This document shows, piece by piece, positions 11,560 to 24,935 of a stretch of DNA of 64,000 nt. The notes below the pieces were generated by a model, which ran no database searches, was not told where the DNA came from, and worked only from the letters and a program-made list of their open reading frames with translations. Every line of letters begins with the position of its first letter. The stretch's first letter is position 1. The translations under genes were made by a program, and so were the position numbers. Source of the stretch: Lates calcarifer (lineage: Eukaryota; Chordata; Actinopteri; Centropomidae); NCBI RefSeq assembly GCF_001640805.2, contig NC_066835.1, forward strand, positions 8,364,227 to 8,428,226. Direction: 5' to 3'.

Positions 11560-14050
11560 GTTGTAATAATGAGAAATGCACCGCTCTTTCCAGGGCTTTA
11601 TTTCTTTTCTCCCTTTCAATACATTTTTTGTTTTAAGGCTGATGGACGGAACAGACTTTTCTACGTTATGTGTCCCACTGGTCCGTAAGAAACTGACGGC
11701 TTTGTGTTTGTCCAGTTAGCAGTGTTTCTACCTTCATCCATCAGCAGTAATACGTCTCTTACTGACAGCATTATAGCACTGCTGTTTTTATTATCACACT
11801 AAGCCATGTAAAATATAATAAAAAACACTCTTTTATTGCCATTTTCAGTCTGTAATGTGTGATAATAGTTAGCAAAGCTGTTGTTTTGCTCGAAAAGTGT
11901 TGCAGCAACATTGGCCACAAGGGGGCGTGACTGTCTAAGTTTTGTGAATCATATAATCTGATCTGTAGGTTATTCACCTCTCTCAACTGAAACCTGTGTT
12001 CATTAACTCAAGCGTTGCAGCCGCACAAGGCTCTGTACTGTTATAATAGAATAGAGACATTAATATGATCAGTTACATCTCACTCAGAATTTAAAATATA
12101 TATATATCAAAGCTACTTAAACCACATGCAGATTTTACATCTCTTCCTCACTTTCTCCCCCCTCCTTCCCTTTCTTTCACCATCTCTCCAGAGTCCAGAG
12201 GCTGAGGGGCCAGTAGTGGGGAGAAGCGCTGACAGTTTTTTTTTTCCCCCTCTAATTTTTTTTTCAGCATGAGAAGCAGTTGTGGATTTGATGTCAGAGT
12301 CTGAGATGGCTGCCTTGATAAAGTTGGTCTGGCTCGCTGAGATTGGCAGCCTTCTCCTTGGAAAAGAAAACAGAAAGGCCCTACATAAACAGAGGAAAAT
12401 GGCCCTGGCCGAGCAGAAAAACAGCCCTGTATGATGTGACCTGGTAACTTTGGAACGATATCAGCTTAGACGTGGGCTGCACACGCATGCTGTATGTGCA
12501 CACCATCGTGTGCAGCGCTACAAAGATGTGGAAATAAATCTTATGTGTAAGTGTAGGGATGAAGACTTATATTAATCTGTGAGCATTTTAAGCATACGGG
12601 ATGAGTGTGTGTTTTCAGGCCTCATCACTCCTCTTGCCTTTTTCTGTGCTTGAAGGAAACCTCCCTGTGTCCACTCTGTTCCTGTGGCTATTGTGTCTAC
12701 TTCACTAATGGACTCCTCTCGCCCTGTCTCCCTTTCCTCCCTCTTTCTTCCCCTCCTTTTTCTCCCATATCATATCCATGTATTCCCCCGGGGGCTGATT
12801 AAAAGGCTTTCTAGCTTGGGTGAGGGGAGAAGAGGAGATGGAGGGGTGGGGTGGGGGTGGCGGCAGTGCAGAAGAGTGGTCCTTATTACCCCATATGTCT
12901 GGACAGGAGAGGGTGGAGTGGAGGTCCTCTTCCAGTTAATCAATAGAGATACCGTCCTTCTACACTCTCTCTCTCTCTGTGTCTCTCTCTCTTTCCCTGT
13001 CTCCTCTTCCCTCCACCCTCAGACTCTCCCATTAGAGATAATGTGTCTGGTATTGACACAGCAAGGTCTGGGTACTATGACAGAAATACAGTTCTGCTCG
13101 GTGAGGCCGAGTTCCACGTCAAAACTCTGTGGTCATCGAAGCGACTTGAGTCATCGACTTGCTGTTTAACCAGGTTCACTGTGTGTTACATCCTTTCATT
13201 GTTGAGATTTGCTGTGAGATTTACCACTGAATCAGTGCAATTGATTTCAAAAGCAGTTCTACTTCTTATTCTTCAGTATCTTTGGTAAAAAGGAATGATA
13301 AATACAAAGAGATTTTAAGTATATAGACATTGTTAGAGAATTCATACATTCAGTATTGAGAGCAACTCATATTCACCTCCTAAGAAAATGGATGTAAAGC
13401 CATTACAATGGACTGTATTAGCACTTTTTCTCAACTAGATACCTGAGATATTTTTGGATTTTTCCAGGAAACTGATGTGCGTAAACCCTTTTATCCCATT
13501 AGCCATTGATTTTCATTGTCACAAGCTCATTTTTTCAATATTGATATCACGGTTGTTTGGTTGAAACACACCATTTGGCTTTAATAATTTTAGGTCACTG
13601 TGCCTCCATAAGAAGATAAAGTTACAATATGTATTTCTATGGTGACATACATGAATACTCTTAGTTGTATCTTTGATTCTATTTATTTTTGGACCTACAA
13701 AACACACTGAATCCAAAGATAATACATTAAAGTGAAAACACACACTTTCAACATGGTGCAAAGTAGACAGTAGACACAAAAAGACAGAAAGGTGGACACA
13801 AGGAATTAAACTGCACAGTAAAACCTCAAAAACAGCCAGTGGCATTGCAGTAGTGAGTTACTCATGATAGGAGAGCGAAAACTGTAAGATGCTGTTTTTT
13901 GGGAGATTGCTGAGCAAGTACAGTTGCAGTGTAACATTAGAGAGTGATCACATTTTATGTTATATGTTATTAGTGTCTTAAGTATAGCCGTAACTTGCTG
14001 TTCTCACTGTCGAGGAAGGAGTTGGAATAAAGTTATTAGCAAATATGCAA
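11560..14050. other. Intergenic, gene-free, with pyrimidine and G-run tracts
   Basis: No supportable gene. Pyrimidine-rich stretches occur at about 12140-12180, 12720-12780 and 12965-13025. A run of closely spaced G-tracts (about 12818-12862, GGGG separated by one to several bases) could form a G-quadruplex on the plus strand. The ORFs here are translations of these low-complexity tracts. Confidence 0.6.
11913..11927 (+). promoter_or_regulatory. CTCF-like motif, rightward orientation
   Basis: GGCCACAAGGGGGCG fits the CTCF core CCASYAGRKGGCRS at 12 of 14 positions, read on the plus strand. This is a motif match by eye only; no occupancy evidence is available. Confidence 0.3.
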
Positions 14051-14119
14051 AGTTGCATATGAAAATAATTCTTAAGAGAAACAATTAACCATGCTAGACA
14101 AGACCGACTGGAACAGACC

Positions 14120-14520
14120 ATTGTTGGCTAAAACCAGGGGTGTGTGTGGGTGGTGGTGGTGGTGGGGTCCCTGTCTCCCCTGCCTGCCCGAGGGTCGTGT
14201 GGGTGTCGCTCTGCAGGACCGCAGGGCTTCAGACACAGGGCCGGAAACTTCTGAGAGATGCCTGGGGTAGCTGTGGGGAGAACGACCTCTGACCTCCCTG
14301 ACTCGGTAACCCCCGGGGTCACGGAGGGACGGGGTGGGCGCTACGGGGGATAGGCTGTAATTGATGTGGGGAAGGAGGGAGGCCTGCTGGAAGCAGAGAG
14401 GGTTTGGTTTGGAGGGGAAACCTGAGGCCCCAGAGAGAGGCAGGAGTGGGAGAGCTGATGAGGGGCTCTGGTCTGTGTCCACAGGTCCATGGCGCTGGTC
14501 TGGGTCCCGTGGGAGGCAGA
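14120..14520. other. G+C-rich patch of unknown role
   Basis: A roughly 400 bp patch, clearly richer in G+C than both sides, starts with (GGT)n near 14150 and contains several CpG and CCCCGGGG-like words. A 136-codon minus-strand frame covers it, but the translation is Pro/Ser/His-rich with no domain and includes the repeat-encoded His run. It is more plausibly a non-coding CpG-rich element than a gene. Confidence 0.3.
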
Positions 14521-14529
14521 ATGACTGAG

Positions 14530-17500
14530 ATGAGTGTGGCTGAGTATATCAGAGATTTGACTGTTTAAACCACTGACAAATCTTATTAGTTGAACTGACA
14601 GGGTAACTAAACAGGAATGATGAACAAAATCTTATATGATTCAGAAATAATATTCTGTCTCTTATGTGTAACAGCTTGAATATCCTTGCTGGCATATACA
14701 ATTAAAACTCTTTTAACTGCTGTTTGGCATAGTTTTAGAAAGAATGGTCATTTCTTTCATGTACTCCAAGTAGCTTTGAGAAGACTAAATAACCTCAGGG
14801 GTTCCCACTTACATTCTACAGTAATTACTAATGTACTCTTTCCTGGACTGTGAACCATGAGCCAAACAAGTATTTGTTGTTATGATAACACTGATTTATC
14901 CATATACAGACATGCAGCAAAATATCTCTCCCCCTTTTATTGTCAGAGAATTGAAGTCTTTGCTAGTTTTTGGCAGAAAGTCACAGTTGCTCTTTCTTCA
15001 GCTGAAGGTCAAAGAGCACGGTGAATTGCTGGGGTCTGGAGAGGAGGGGAGGGGTGGACGAGGGAGGCAATGGCTGACAGATGTTTACAGAGGCCTGACT
15101 GCACTTCTTTGACCATAAGAAGGGAGCAGAATCGTGTGTGTGTACGTGTGTGCTTGTGCTATACCTCTTGACCACTACCACTTCCCAGTCTACTCCATCT
15201 CCACTGTAAGGGACATGTGGTGAATGCTCCCCTTTGCTGTGGCACAAAAACCCTTACACTAGGCTCTGTCAGCTCTCTTGGCCTCCTACCCTAACCAGAT
15301 GGCCTGGGTGTATCTCACCAGGGGCCCCAAGCCCAGTGGGTCCTGTGTGGGCCCCCTATGCCATCCATCCCATCGATTTCTACCCGCCCGAGTGTGGACT
15401 GGTTCCCTGACTGCCTCTCTTTCACGGCCGCGGGATTCCTCAGCACTCTGCGTTCTAGCAGGGCTGCTCTCGAGTTACCGGCAACCCAGTGCGGATCGTG
15501 TCAAAGCTGTTACTTTTAGCAAACTGGGTTGAGGAGAGGGGAAAATGTGTACCATGTTTGTGAGGGAGAGAGATTCAGAGTTTCCTGTCCACATCATAGC
15601 ACTCATGAGGATTCTAGGCCTGTCACGGCATCGAACATAAACATGTCCTCCCAAAGCTATAAACGCCATGCTCAAAGAAAATAGTTTGGAGGTGTATTTG
15701 CGAAGATCAGCGTGGCTAATCCAGCCTGTGCTTCGGGTTGCTTGTCATCCTTGTGTAGGAATTCATAATTGCCACACACCCATGGGGAATTGAAATTTTA
15801 CAACTCCCATTTGGGCCATCGTTTCCTTTTTTTCACTCCATAACTTTACCCCCGATGACACTTTTTTCCTATGAGAGACTATTTGAAATTCAAAGGGAAA
15901 GTTTTGGTATCCAGTGAGTTAAATTTGGGGTGTTGATAAATTCACATAACCTTAAATGGACCGGGACTTACGTGGAGATTGCAGAGTGGGACTTAGCAAG
16001 CACGCATATTAATGATGATGACCCCTGATTTGCCATGCTTGACTAGGAGAAAACAGATGGTGTTATGAGGGAAAAACAATTTGGCTTGCAGAGCATGTTC
16101 CCCACTCCAAGACCACTGGTTCGTTAGGCCACTGAGACAGTACAGTTTGTATGTTTCCAATCCCTGTATTTCAGGGTGGAAAAATGGCAAAACAAACAAG
16201 CAAACAAAACCTCATTGGAAAATGTAACCACTCAGCCAGCCAGATCTGCTTAATACAGGGCTTTCATTGCTATTTTGTGTCGTGCATTCGAAATTTGATT
16301 TAATTTCTTCTCCCAGAGATGGTAAAACAGGACCCCACAGTATGTGTTGTAAAATTAAATGAAGTGGAAAGAACGCTTTCCACTTCCATAGAAAGTGGTG
16401 AAACCTATGATGAAAATAAAACAAAATTATAATATACACCTGGAGATGATTTAAATGCGTAAAAATAGGGAAGGATGTTTCACAAGCCCGGGCAATTTAG
16501 AGTATTTGTGCTGCTACATTGTTGTCTTTACAAACCAATTTGAAAGGGAAGTACATCTAATAAATAAGAGACAAAACTTCAAAGGTATTCATCCGCAGTT
16601 GCTACATGATAGGCTGCAAAAGCACACCCCTCCTCTCTTGTTTAAAGCAACTGATCCCCATAGCTAATACCCATGATGGAGCGCTCCCTGTGTCTCCTCA
16701 GGATGTATGAGTGACACCATTGTTGGAGGGGGTGGGTGTGTGCAGGGAACTTGGTGCTGGTTTCGGGGGACTGTGACTGGTAGAGTGTAACGCTGATGAA
16801 GACTTCATCCAATCTGTTGTGTTCGTGATGGGAGAGCAGAGAGAGTGACCCATATCCTCCTCCAGACCTCCCGACCCCCACGGCGTTATCTCCTCTCTTC
16901 GCTCTTCTTCTTCTCCCTCAGCTCTCTCTCCCCCCTGCTGTGTATCTACATGTACATTTACTGTATCTGTATGCACGTGACTTGCTCACAAACCCACCCG
17001 GCCTTAAAAAAAGGTGTTCAATCAGTGTCATCACCACAGTTTTTAGTGCAGTTTTAGTGTGCCCCAATGATCTAACTGCTGTTAAAGGTTTTTCTTCGCT
17101 GTCAAAGATGAAATTATTGTGAAAACACTGCTGCGTGTATACACTCCATGCATGAATGAAAACATACCCACGTGCACACACAGAGCAGCATCTATTTCAA
17201 CACCTCACCCATGCATTAACACCATTTAGGCAAGCATCTACGTGCTACAGGGAGTGTATATCAGCTTGTCTTTGTTTGTGAATGGTAATGTAGGAGGGAG
17301 ATGGAGAGGGAATAAATGGAGGATTTTCAGCTTGTTAAACGGGGCATTAGAGGGCTTGTGACTAGGAGTTGTAGGCTATAAAACCCAACGGTTCGGTGGC
17401 ACTCATGTTTTAGTGCATTGGCTCATGGGCTGACAGCTATGCTGTTTGGGTGTCGTTGTGGGCCATGCCTTGGGGCATGCTTTACGCTGCTCATTTGGCA

Positions 17501-19175
17501 CAGGGGCACTTTCAGGACCCACTGGAGGCAGATTTAAGGAGAGACAGAGCCCCACATGGAGCCCAGCTCTACCTCCACCAATCTGAGTGATATAAAACAG
17601 TGAGCAGAAGAGGGATGTAAAACATATATCTCGCTCTTGCAATTCATTTCTTCCTTGGAGACTGTGTGTCTCAGTTTGTCTTGTGTTTTTTATTTACCTC
17701 TGCATTGTCACAGATTCTCAGCTTCGAAGCCAGATGTAAAGCTTATTGGGTTAGCGCTAGATATGATTTGCCATCAACGTTTCTGAGAAGCAGGCAGACA
17801 TGTGTTTGAAATCTGCACATCTGAGTTCTGTGCAAATGCAGAGGCATACATGTGAACCTTCATGCATGCACACACACACATTTATTATTTTTCTCTGTGA
17901 GGCCTGGAGGTAATTTTAGGGGCGCTTAAATGATCTAGGCTGCCATAATGATGTCCGCATGCTGACATATTTTCGTATTTTCAATGAAGTATTCCTCTTG
18001 TCTGTTCTTCATGTAGCACCAAGCCATCTGGAATAACAACATCACTTTAAGCTGCAGGACCATGGAAGAAAAACAGATGAGGGAAAGAAAAGAGAAGAAG
18101 AAAAGAACAGAAGGATCTGTACAAAAGGCTCACTGCTCTGTGCCTGTGTCTGCGGTGGAACATTCCCACTCAGCAGTTCTTACACGGAATTGCTGGTTTC
18201 GTCCATGCCGTATATCATTTTTATTACTCAAAAGGTCACTGCCATAAGAGTACAAATTTACAGTCATCAGCCTGATCACATTCAGCTGATACATCAAGGC
18301 ATAAAATTCAAAAGTTACATCAATAATAGCAGCATATGAATAGCAGGATGTGCCTTTGTGAGCAGCAACCTTGTGTGATCTGAGTGAGACGTAACTGTGA
18401 GCAACAGTGTCCGGGCAACCATTCTGAACCCTCTGAGCATCCATGCAAGGCACTCAAAGAATCTGCGGACTGTCATGGTGTATGAACAGCCTCCTGGCTG
18501 CTTTCGCCAATGGACAAAACTGTCAGCAGGCAACACATCACAGACAGAGGCGAGGACATTCAGCAGAGCAGCCTGTTCTCTACAAAAGAATGTCAGCATG
18601 CCTGTGTTTGATTGGTGTAGACCAAAGATCAATGGGGTTATACAGAGACAATAAACATTTTCCTTTCAGTATCACCAGTGCAAATAAATAGTTGGCTAAA
18701 CAATGATCTCTAATCACTGATGAACACAAGGCAATCAACCTAACATATGAAGAGAGATTGCATTTGAAAGAAGCCTTTCATTAAGTTTTTTCATTTAAAA
18801 AAAACTTTTAGCTGACTTTATAATCAAAGATTTATGTCAGTGCAATAAATCTCATAAAAAGTAATAAAATGATAACCTGAGTGGACGCAATCCCTGCAGT
18901 ATCACTCAGGCACGCTTAACATTTTGGCTTTAATCTGTGTTGTTTAATGTTAAGTGCATGTCCTTTGATTTTCTTCCACAACCTTTGAAATGTCACCTTT
19001 TGACCTCAATACAGGAAATCAGACACAAACCAGTGAGACACAGAGGGAGAGTAATCAGACCTCAGAAGATACAAGTGAGAGAGAGGGATTTCCTCTCTAA
19101 GATGATACAGTCATCTGTCATAATAGCTGTCACAATGATGTGGTTCAACAGTTCCCATTTCCCCATCTGCTGCGT

Positions 19176-19214
<39 letters not shown>

Positions 19215-19260
19215 GTGAGCCTGCATGAACACACATGTGAGCTTGCCTCTATGTGTATGT
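14530..19260. other. Intergenic, gene-free
   Basis: Mostly unique-looking non-coding sequence. Overlapping short frames at about 18130-18690 on both strands have no recognisable domain. They may be relics of an unidentified repeat. One (GT)n tract lies at 19181-19210. Nothing else can be supported. Confidence 0.55.
19181..19210. repeat. (TG)15 microsatellite
   Basis: Uninterrupted TG dinucleotides read directly from sequence. Confidence 0.95.
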
Positions 19261-19289
19261 ACACAAGCTTGATCTCATGGCATATACAG

Positions 19290-20310
19290 AGATGAAAAAA
19301 TACTTATCCCTTAATTCCTTGGGTGAAAGACGTAAGCAGCAGAAGTAAAAGCAGCCATACAACTATGCATTAACTAGCATTCAAAATCTTAACCAGGTAA
19401 ACATGCAGAAGTACTATGGACTTTAAAACATCACAAATAAAATACTTACAGAAAAATGGCCCATGTAAGTAGCATATTATTGTATTTATCTATTAGTAGA
19501 ATTTTACTTTTGTAAGTAGTTAATGTGGAGCTAATTTTATCCTGTTGGGAAGTTTAGCTTATATCAGTAAATAATATTTTACACAGCAAGCATATGTTTT
19601 GTTTGTAAAGGATATAAAGGTAAGAAGCTATACTATACTATAGCTGGCAAATAAATGTAATGGCAGAGAAAAGACAATATTTGGCTCTAAAATGTAGTCA
19701 TGTACAAATTTAAAGTTGAAAAATGAGTTACATATTTAACATACTTAAGTACAGTAATTGAGGTAATGTACTCAGATACTTTCCACCGCTGCTTAAGTCA
19801 GAAAATCAGAGGATGAAGAAGTCTTAAGATCATTTATTTAAAATACAAATACAAGTAGTAGTCCTGCATTCATTTTACTGAAGTAAAAGTACAGAGATTT
19901 TGGAAACAAAATGTATTTAAAGTATTAAATGTTAAATGTAATGTTAATGTAAATTAAATGTGGAAAGACTTATTATGGGGAATGGCCCCTGTCAGTATTA
20001 CTTTATCATTACTGATGTGAACATGTAAGCACTACTTTAATGTTGTATAACATTAGAGTAATTTACAGACATTTAATCTATAACAATGCAACATGTTTTA
20101 TAAGCTGATTGTATGTTTTTTGTTATTGTGAATCTTTATCAGAAAAGTAACTGTTCCTGTCAAACGAACGTAATGTAAGTCCTGTAGTGGAGTAAAATGT
20201 ACAGTATTTCTTTCTGTAGTGGAAAAATGTGATTCCTTGAGTAAAGGACAAGTACCTTAAATGTTCTGTACAGTACAGTACTTGAGTAAATATACTTAGT
20301 TACATTTCTC
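19290..20310. repeat. Two adjacent copies of the teleost 'AAGTA' repeat
   Basis: The first copy ends with ACTTAAGTACAGTAATTGAG and ACTTTCCACCGCTG at about 19742-19794. A second copy begins near 19815 and ends at about 20265-20310 with GTACTTGAGTAAATATACTTAGTTAC. Words such as AAGTAAAAGTAC, and the inverted ends, fit a non-autonomous DNA-transposon-like teleost repeat. The family name is not certain. Confidence 0.6.
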
Positions 20311-20932
20311 TGCTACTCAGTTTATCTAGCAGATCATTTTTGCAGCAGACTTGTTGACATGTCACTGTAGGAAAAGCACAGATGTTACTAATAACATTAA
20401 TCATCTTGTGTCCCAGTAAGCCGTGAGTGACAGTGAGGCAGAATGAACAATCCCAGGACACTGAAACTGCAGCTAAATGGAATTCAGCCATCATTAATTT
20501 TATCATTTACATCAGTACTTTTCCTACTGTGACGTGTGTTTTCTTGTGACATTGAGATTTTTTTTGTACTATATTATACACACCATCATTACAATGCAGC
20601 AATGTATACATATTATTTGTGTATGTTCATTTCCCAGTCAGACCCTGATTCCTCACACGCAGGACAACTACACAAAAGGAGCTCACGTCTCACTGGTTTA
20701 CATGTGCCGATGTTCCAAGCAAAACGCCACATTGTGATCCAATAGAGACAGAGAGAGTAAATTGTACATACGAGAGCCAGAAGTGTTTTTCACTTGACAG
20801 TCACTTCATCATTATTCACAAGACGGGCCTTTGTCTCCTTTGTTTTAGTGACCATGTTAAATTAGCTAAAAACAGATGGGTGCTGTCTCGTTGCCAAGCC
20901 GTCTCTATGAAAGCTATGTGTGTGTCCTGTGC

Positions 20933-20972
<40 letters not shown>

Positions 20973-23900
20973 GTAAGCAAGACAGGGTTTATTCATGTAC
21001 CGACCTCCTTCTACGTTTGTGTGTGTGGCTAATTACAGCTAAGATGTATGCACAAATCTGTCTTTTCTCTTTGGCTGTCTAACTGTCCAGCTGTCATATG
21101 TGCAGATGTATAGGCTATGTGTGTGTATGTGTGTGTGTTTGCGTTCTGTTGTGCAGATGTCCTAGGGTTGTTGTCCTGCCAGTAACAAGGGCTTTCGGAG
21201 AGCGAAGTGGAGGGGAGGACAGCCAGGGGACTGGCAAGGCCATGAGGTGCGATTCCACAGGGAGCTGAGCTGTGTGTACGTGTGGGATGTCAGGCGGCAC
21301 AAGGTGTTGATGGTATGTTATTTCCATAGTCCGAATTTCCAAATTTAACATGTATGCGTGTATGTTCTTTGTCACACACGCAGTATATGCATGTTCCAAA
21401 CCTGATCTTGGATGATGTCATACGCAGCTGCTGCGTGGCTGACAGACAGTTTCCGCACCACAACATGGGGCCCTGTGGTCCGCCTGTCAGGCCGATTGAC
21501 AGGTGAATGACACCAATGAGAGCCAGCCATCCCTCCCCCTAGGAGCCAGGCACTGAGTGACAGCCAGTAAGCAGCCAGAAAGAGCGTCTCTGAACCTGAA
21601 AGTAATCTCTTTAACGCTCTCTCTTTCTCTTTTTCTGCACTGCTCTTCACTCTTTCTCCTTCATCTTGGCCTCCCCTTCCCTTTCCTCTCTTTGGCTCTC
21701 CTTCGTCTTTGAAACCCTCTTTTCAGACAAGTCTCTCTCTTTTTCTTTCTCTCTCTGTGGGTATTTTTCGCTTCCACTGAAGGCCTCTGTCTTTTTTTTC
21801 TCTATCTCTCCTCCTCCCCTCTCTTTCTCCCTTTCACTCTGTCTGTCACTGCTCTGTGCTGTTTTCTATCACTGTGTCACCGAGTCTTAAGGAGCAGCTT
21901 GACTGCCTCTCAGTTCTGCCTCTCAGTCAAAACTGGGATGAAAAGTGTTTTAAACTGAATCAAAAAAGGCGCCCAGTTGTGTGTGAAGGACCTCAGCTTG
22001 TGTGTGTGTGTGTGTGTGCATGAGGGGAAGAGAGAGAGAGAGAGACGGTTTAGCTACAAGAGTGGCATTCCTCATGTTAAACTGTTTATGCTGGGCATAA
22101 ATCCTTCTTCTCTTCCTCTTCTTCTTCTCTTCTCCTTCTGTCCCACACTTTCACGTTTAACAGTCTTTTTGCCCAGTGGAAACCTGTCCCACCCACACTC
22201 GGAGGTTTCTTGGCAAAGGCTGTTGGGTGAGATTTTATTGGAGCATCACATTTTGGAAACATTACACGGGTGGGTTACTTTGATGCTCAGTTGGCTTTAG
22301 GAAATCCTCAAGTGTGTATCTCCACCCTCACCCTCTGGACTCCCACCCTCAGCTCCATGCCCTTCTTTCCCATTAGACCCGCAGCAAGGCCCACCCAAGT
22401 GCCTTTCAGCCTGGCACTATGCCCAAGGCCCACACACCCATCTGACCCCGTAGCCACAGGGCCATTGCCCTGGCCGCCTTTGCACCCTTTGACCCCTCAC
22501 CCCGTGACCCACTGTCCCACGCTCCCTCTGGTTCCCTTTTTTACCACCTCAGCTGACCACCTCCCACACAACCCCTAAAAAGTACAGAAAAAGCTTGAGA
22601 AGTTTATTTTGTACATGTGCACTGTATATGTTTGTGTGTTGACGTGGTTTTTTGGGTACATATGTATGTGTTAGTGGGGCTGGATTTTCCAGCAGGGTTT
22701 AATGAGGCTTGTTCGGATGTCTGCTGATAGAAGAAAATCTGCTGCTCCTCTGTCTGTCGCGCTTCTCTCTCCTCTTTGCCAATTCTCCTTCAACTCTGCC
22801 TCCCAGCCTCTTTATCTCAATATGTTTCTGTCTCATTTGTCCATCACATCCTTTCAGTCCATCTTCATCTGCGTGGCGTCTCACTCGCTCAGTCAGTCAA
22901 TCTCCATGCCTCACTTGTGTTGATGTGTCTCCCGGTAAGTCTGTTTCTGTCCTCTCCTTTGTTGATTTTCTCTGTGTGCCTTCCCTTTGCCTTGTGAGAA
23001 AACTCTTAAGGGTCTTTGTTACGAGCTCAAGTCACATCCATGGCGACCAGCATTGACTGACAGCCCTTAAAGAGGTCTCTTCATCGCAGGGGCCAGGGAA
23101 GGCACGAAGGAATGTGTGTGTGTGTGTGCATGTGTGTGTATGTAAAAAAAGAGAGGGCCTATGTGTTTGTGGGTGCATTTTTACATCTGAGCATGTACAC
23201 ATATACATGTGTGAGTGGTTTCTGCTCACCAGTGTGAGCGTTCTTCCTCTCGCGGGTTCATTTTTCTTGTCAAAGGGTTACTGTGATGTTTATCTCAGTG
23301 ACATAGACAAATAAACCAGGGCAGAGTCAATCTAAGCCGGGCAATCAGTGCAGAGCCTTCTACGGTTCTGCAAGTCTGTTTGTTTATCCTCCATGTTTCC
23401 TTTGAACCCCCCACCCAAACACACACAGATATATATGAACTTATATAACCCGAGAGAAAGAAGGAAACACAAAAGAGAGTTAAGTATATGTGTGAAAGAG
23501 AACAAGACAAAGCTACACAGAAAGATGATTTATTAGGTTAAAAAGACAATGAAAACACCCCAAATTTCTGATGAGCAGTGATGGGGTTCATCCAAATTTA
23601 GGTCACCATGTAGCTTTTGTGGCTGAGGTTATTTCAGTCCCACTCAACTCCCATCCAGAGAGAAAACCCTGCAGGCACTATCTTGGAAATCTGACGAAGT
23701 GAAACAGAAGGAAGCTTTTATGTGAGTATTTTGTTGTAATTATTTCAATCTTCAAAATGCTCAAAACAGCAAAAGACTATGCTGCGCACTTTATGCACTT
23801 TATCTTGGCTGGACTTTTTCTGGAACAGGCCTCATTATTCTCTGTCAGCCATTAGAGCTGAATATCTGTGCACCGATTTTAATCAAAACGATAACATCAG

Positions 23901-24840
23901 TTGCTCTGTGGAATGGAAAACAGAATTGTTGAAATGAAAGGCCACGCTATAACTACCTTAAGTGGACTGAACGATAACTGGAGGCGGGACGGGACGTGGT
24001 CAGAGTTTGACCTTTTGACTGACGGGGAGCCCCCGCAGTTTGACAGACAAACGCAGTGGACCTGCGCAGCACGAGAATGGCGGCTTGAATTTTAAACTGA
24101 GGACCAACTTCATTTTCGTCACATTTCTCCATGTCTGTACAACGTCTAGAAGATAGAAAAATGTGACCATGCACCTCATATCAACCCAAGTCAAACATCA
24201 ACACCCTGGCAGTCCGAAACTCAAAGCCATGCAATAACACAACCCGTAGACATTCCATAGCACCCAGTGAGAGGGCTTGAACTATTGCGAAAACATTCAC
24301 CATATAGGGAAACCCCAGAAAATACAAGAGTGTGGCATTTGATATTTTTAAGAACATTACTCTTGAAATGATCTGGAGTTGGAAATAAAAGGTCTTTTCC
24401 TCCTCGTACTTGAAGCTTGCAAACCACATTACCAAAATACCCAACTGTCGAAAGAGTGGATTGTTTTGTGGTAAATGGCTGACAATCAAAGTGGTCATAC
24501 ATCTTAGAAAAGCAGCAAAGGAAAACCATCTTGAACTGGCAGCGGTAACGGCGCACTGGTCATTCATTTCAGTGTTGCAGTGTTTCAGTTTTCAGTGGGA
24601 ACCTCCACATAATTTAAAAGCAATGGAGAAGAGAACACAGATGGGCAAGCAAAATGGAGACCAAGTCCTGTGTTATTTATATTTTTAAGTTGCCTTGTTA
24701 TCGTGAAGTCTTTTTGAAGTTGGCAGCGATCCTTTAACAAGATCTAGCACTATGTTTTGGACAGAGATGGAGTGAGCCTAAAAGGAAAAAAAAAAAAAAA
24801 GAACGATGAGTGTCACGGCTTCTTGAAACTGTCAGCCTGC
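20310..24840. other. Intergenic, gene-free, pyrimidine-rich in the middle
   Basis: Contains strongly pyrimidine-biased tracts at about 21610-21870, 22095-22160 and 22735-22870, a C-rich block at 22320-22570, and a (TG)n tract at 21999-22018. ORFs over these tracts are Ser/Leu/Phe/Pro-rich artefacts. At 23880-24660 there are overlapping frames of up to 128 codons in several frames with no recognisable domain, possibly an unidentified repeat relic. Confidence 0.55.
20934..20970. repeat. (TG)n microsatellite
   Basis: About 18 uninterrupted TG units. Confidence 0.95.
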
Positions 24841-24878
24841 TGCCCCATCTCTCCGAGCTATCAATCTCCGGGGCATTC

Positions 24879-24935
24879 TAATTATCTATAATTGGTCATA
24901 ATTGGATTTAATTGGCTTTGATTGGCTGTAATTGG
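24879..24935. promoter_or_regulatory. Helically phased ATTGG / TAATTG array
   Basis: ATTGG occurs at 24891, 24901, 24911, 24921 and 24931, exactly every 10 bp. Four of the five are AATTGG and three of these are TAATTGG or equivalent, the core favoured by many homeodomain proteins. On the other strand each ATTGG is a CCAAT box. An extra TAATTAT lies at about 24879. One helical turn of spacing would put all sites on the same DNA face. The alternative is a short degenerate 10-bp minisatellite. Confidence 0.45.

Noticed and set aside
14072..14482. 136-codon minus-strand frame
   Set aside because: Low-complexity Pro/Ser/His translation of a G+C-rich patch, with no domain, splice context or start evidence.
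18130..18690. Overlapping frames of 82-107 codons on both strands
   Set aside because: No domain recognised and all frames are equally open; not enough to call a gene or name a transposon.
24181..24567. 128-codon minus-strand frame with hydrophobic stretches
   Set aside because: Other frames are also open here, there is no recognisable family, and the flanks look non-coding; possibly an old repeat.
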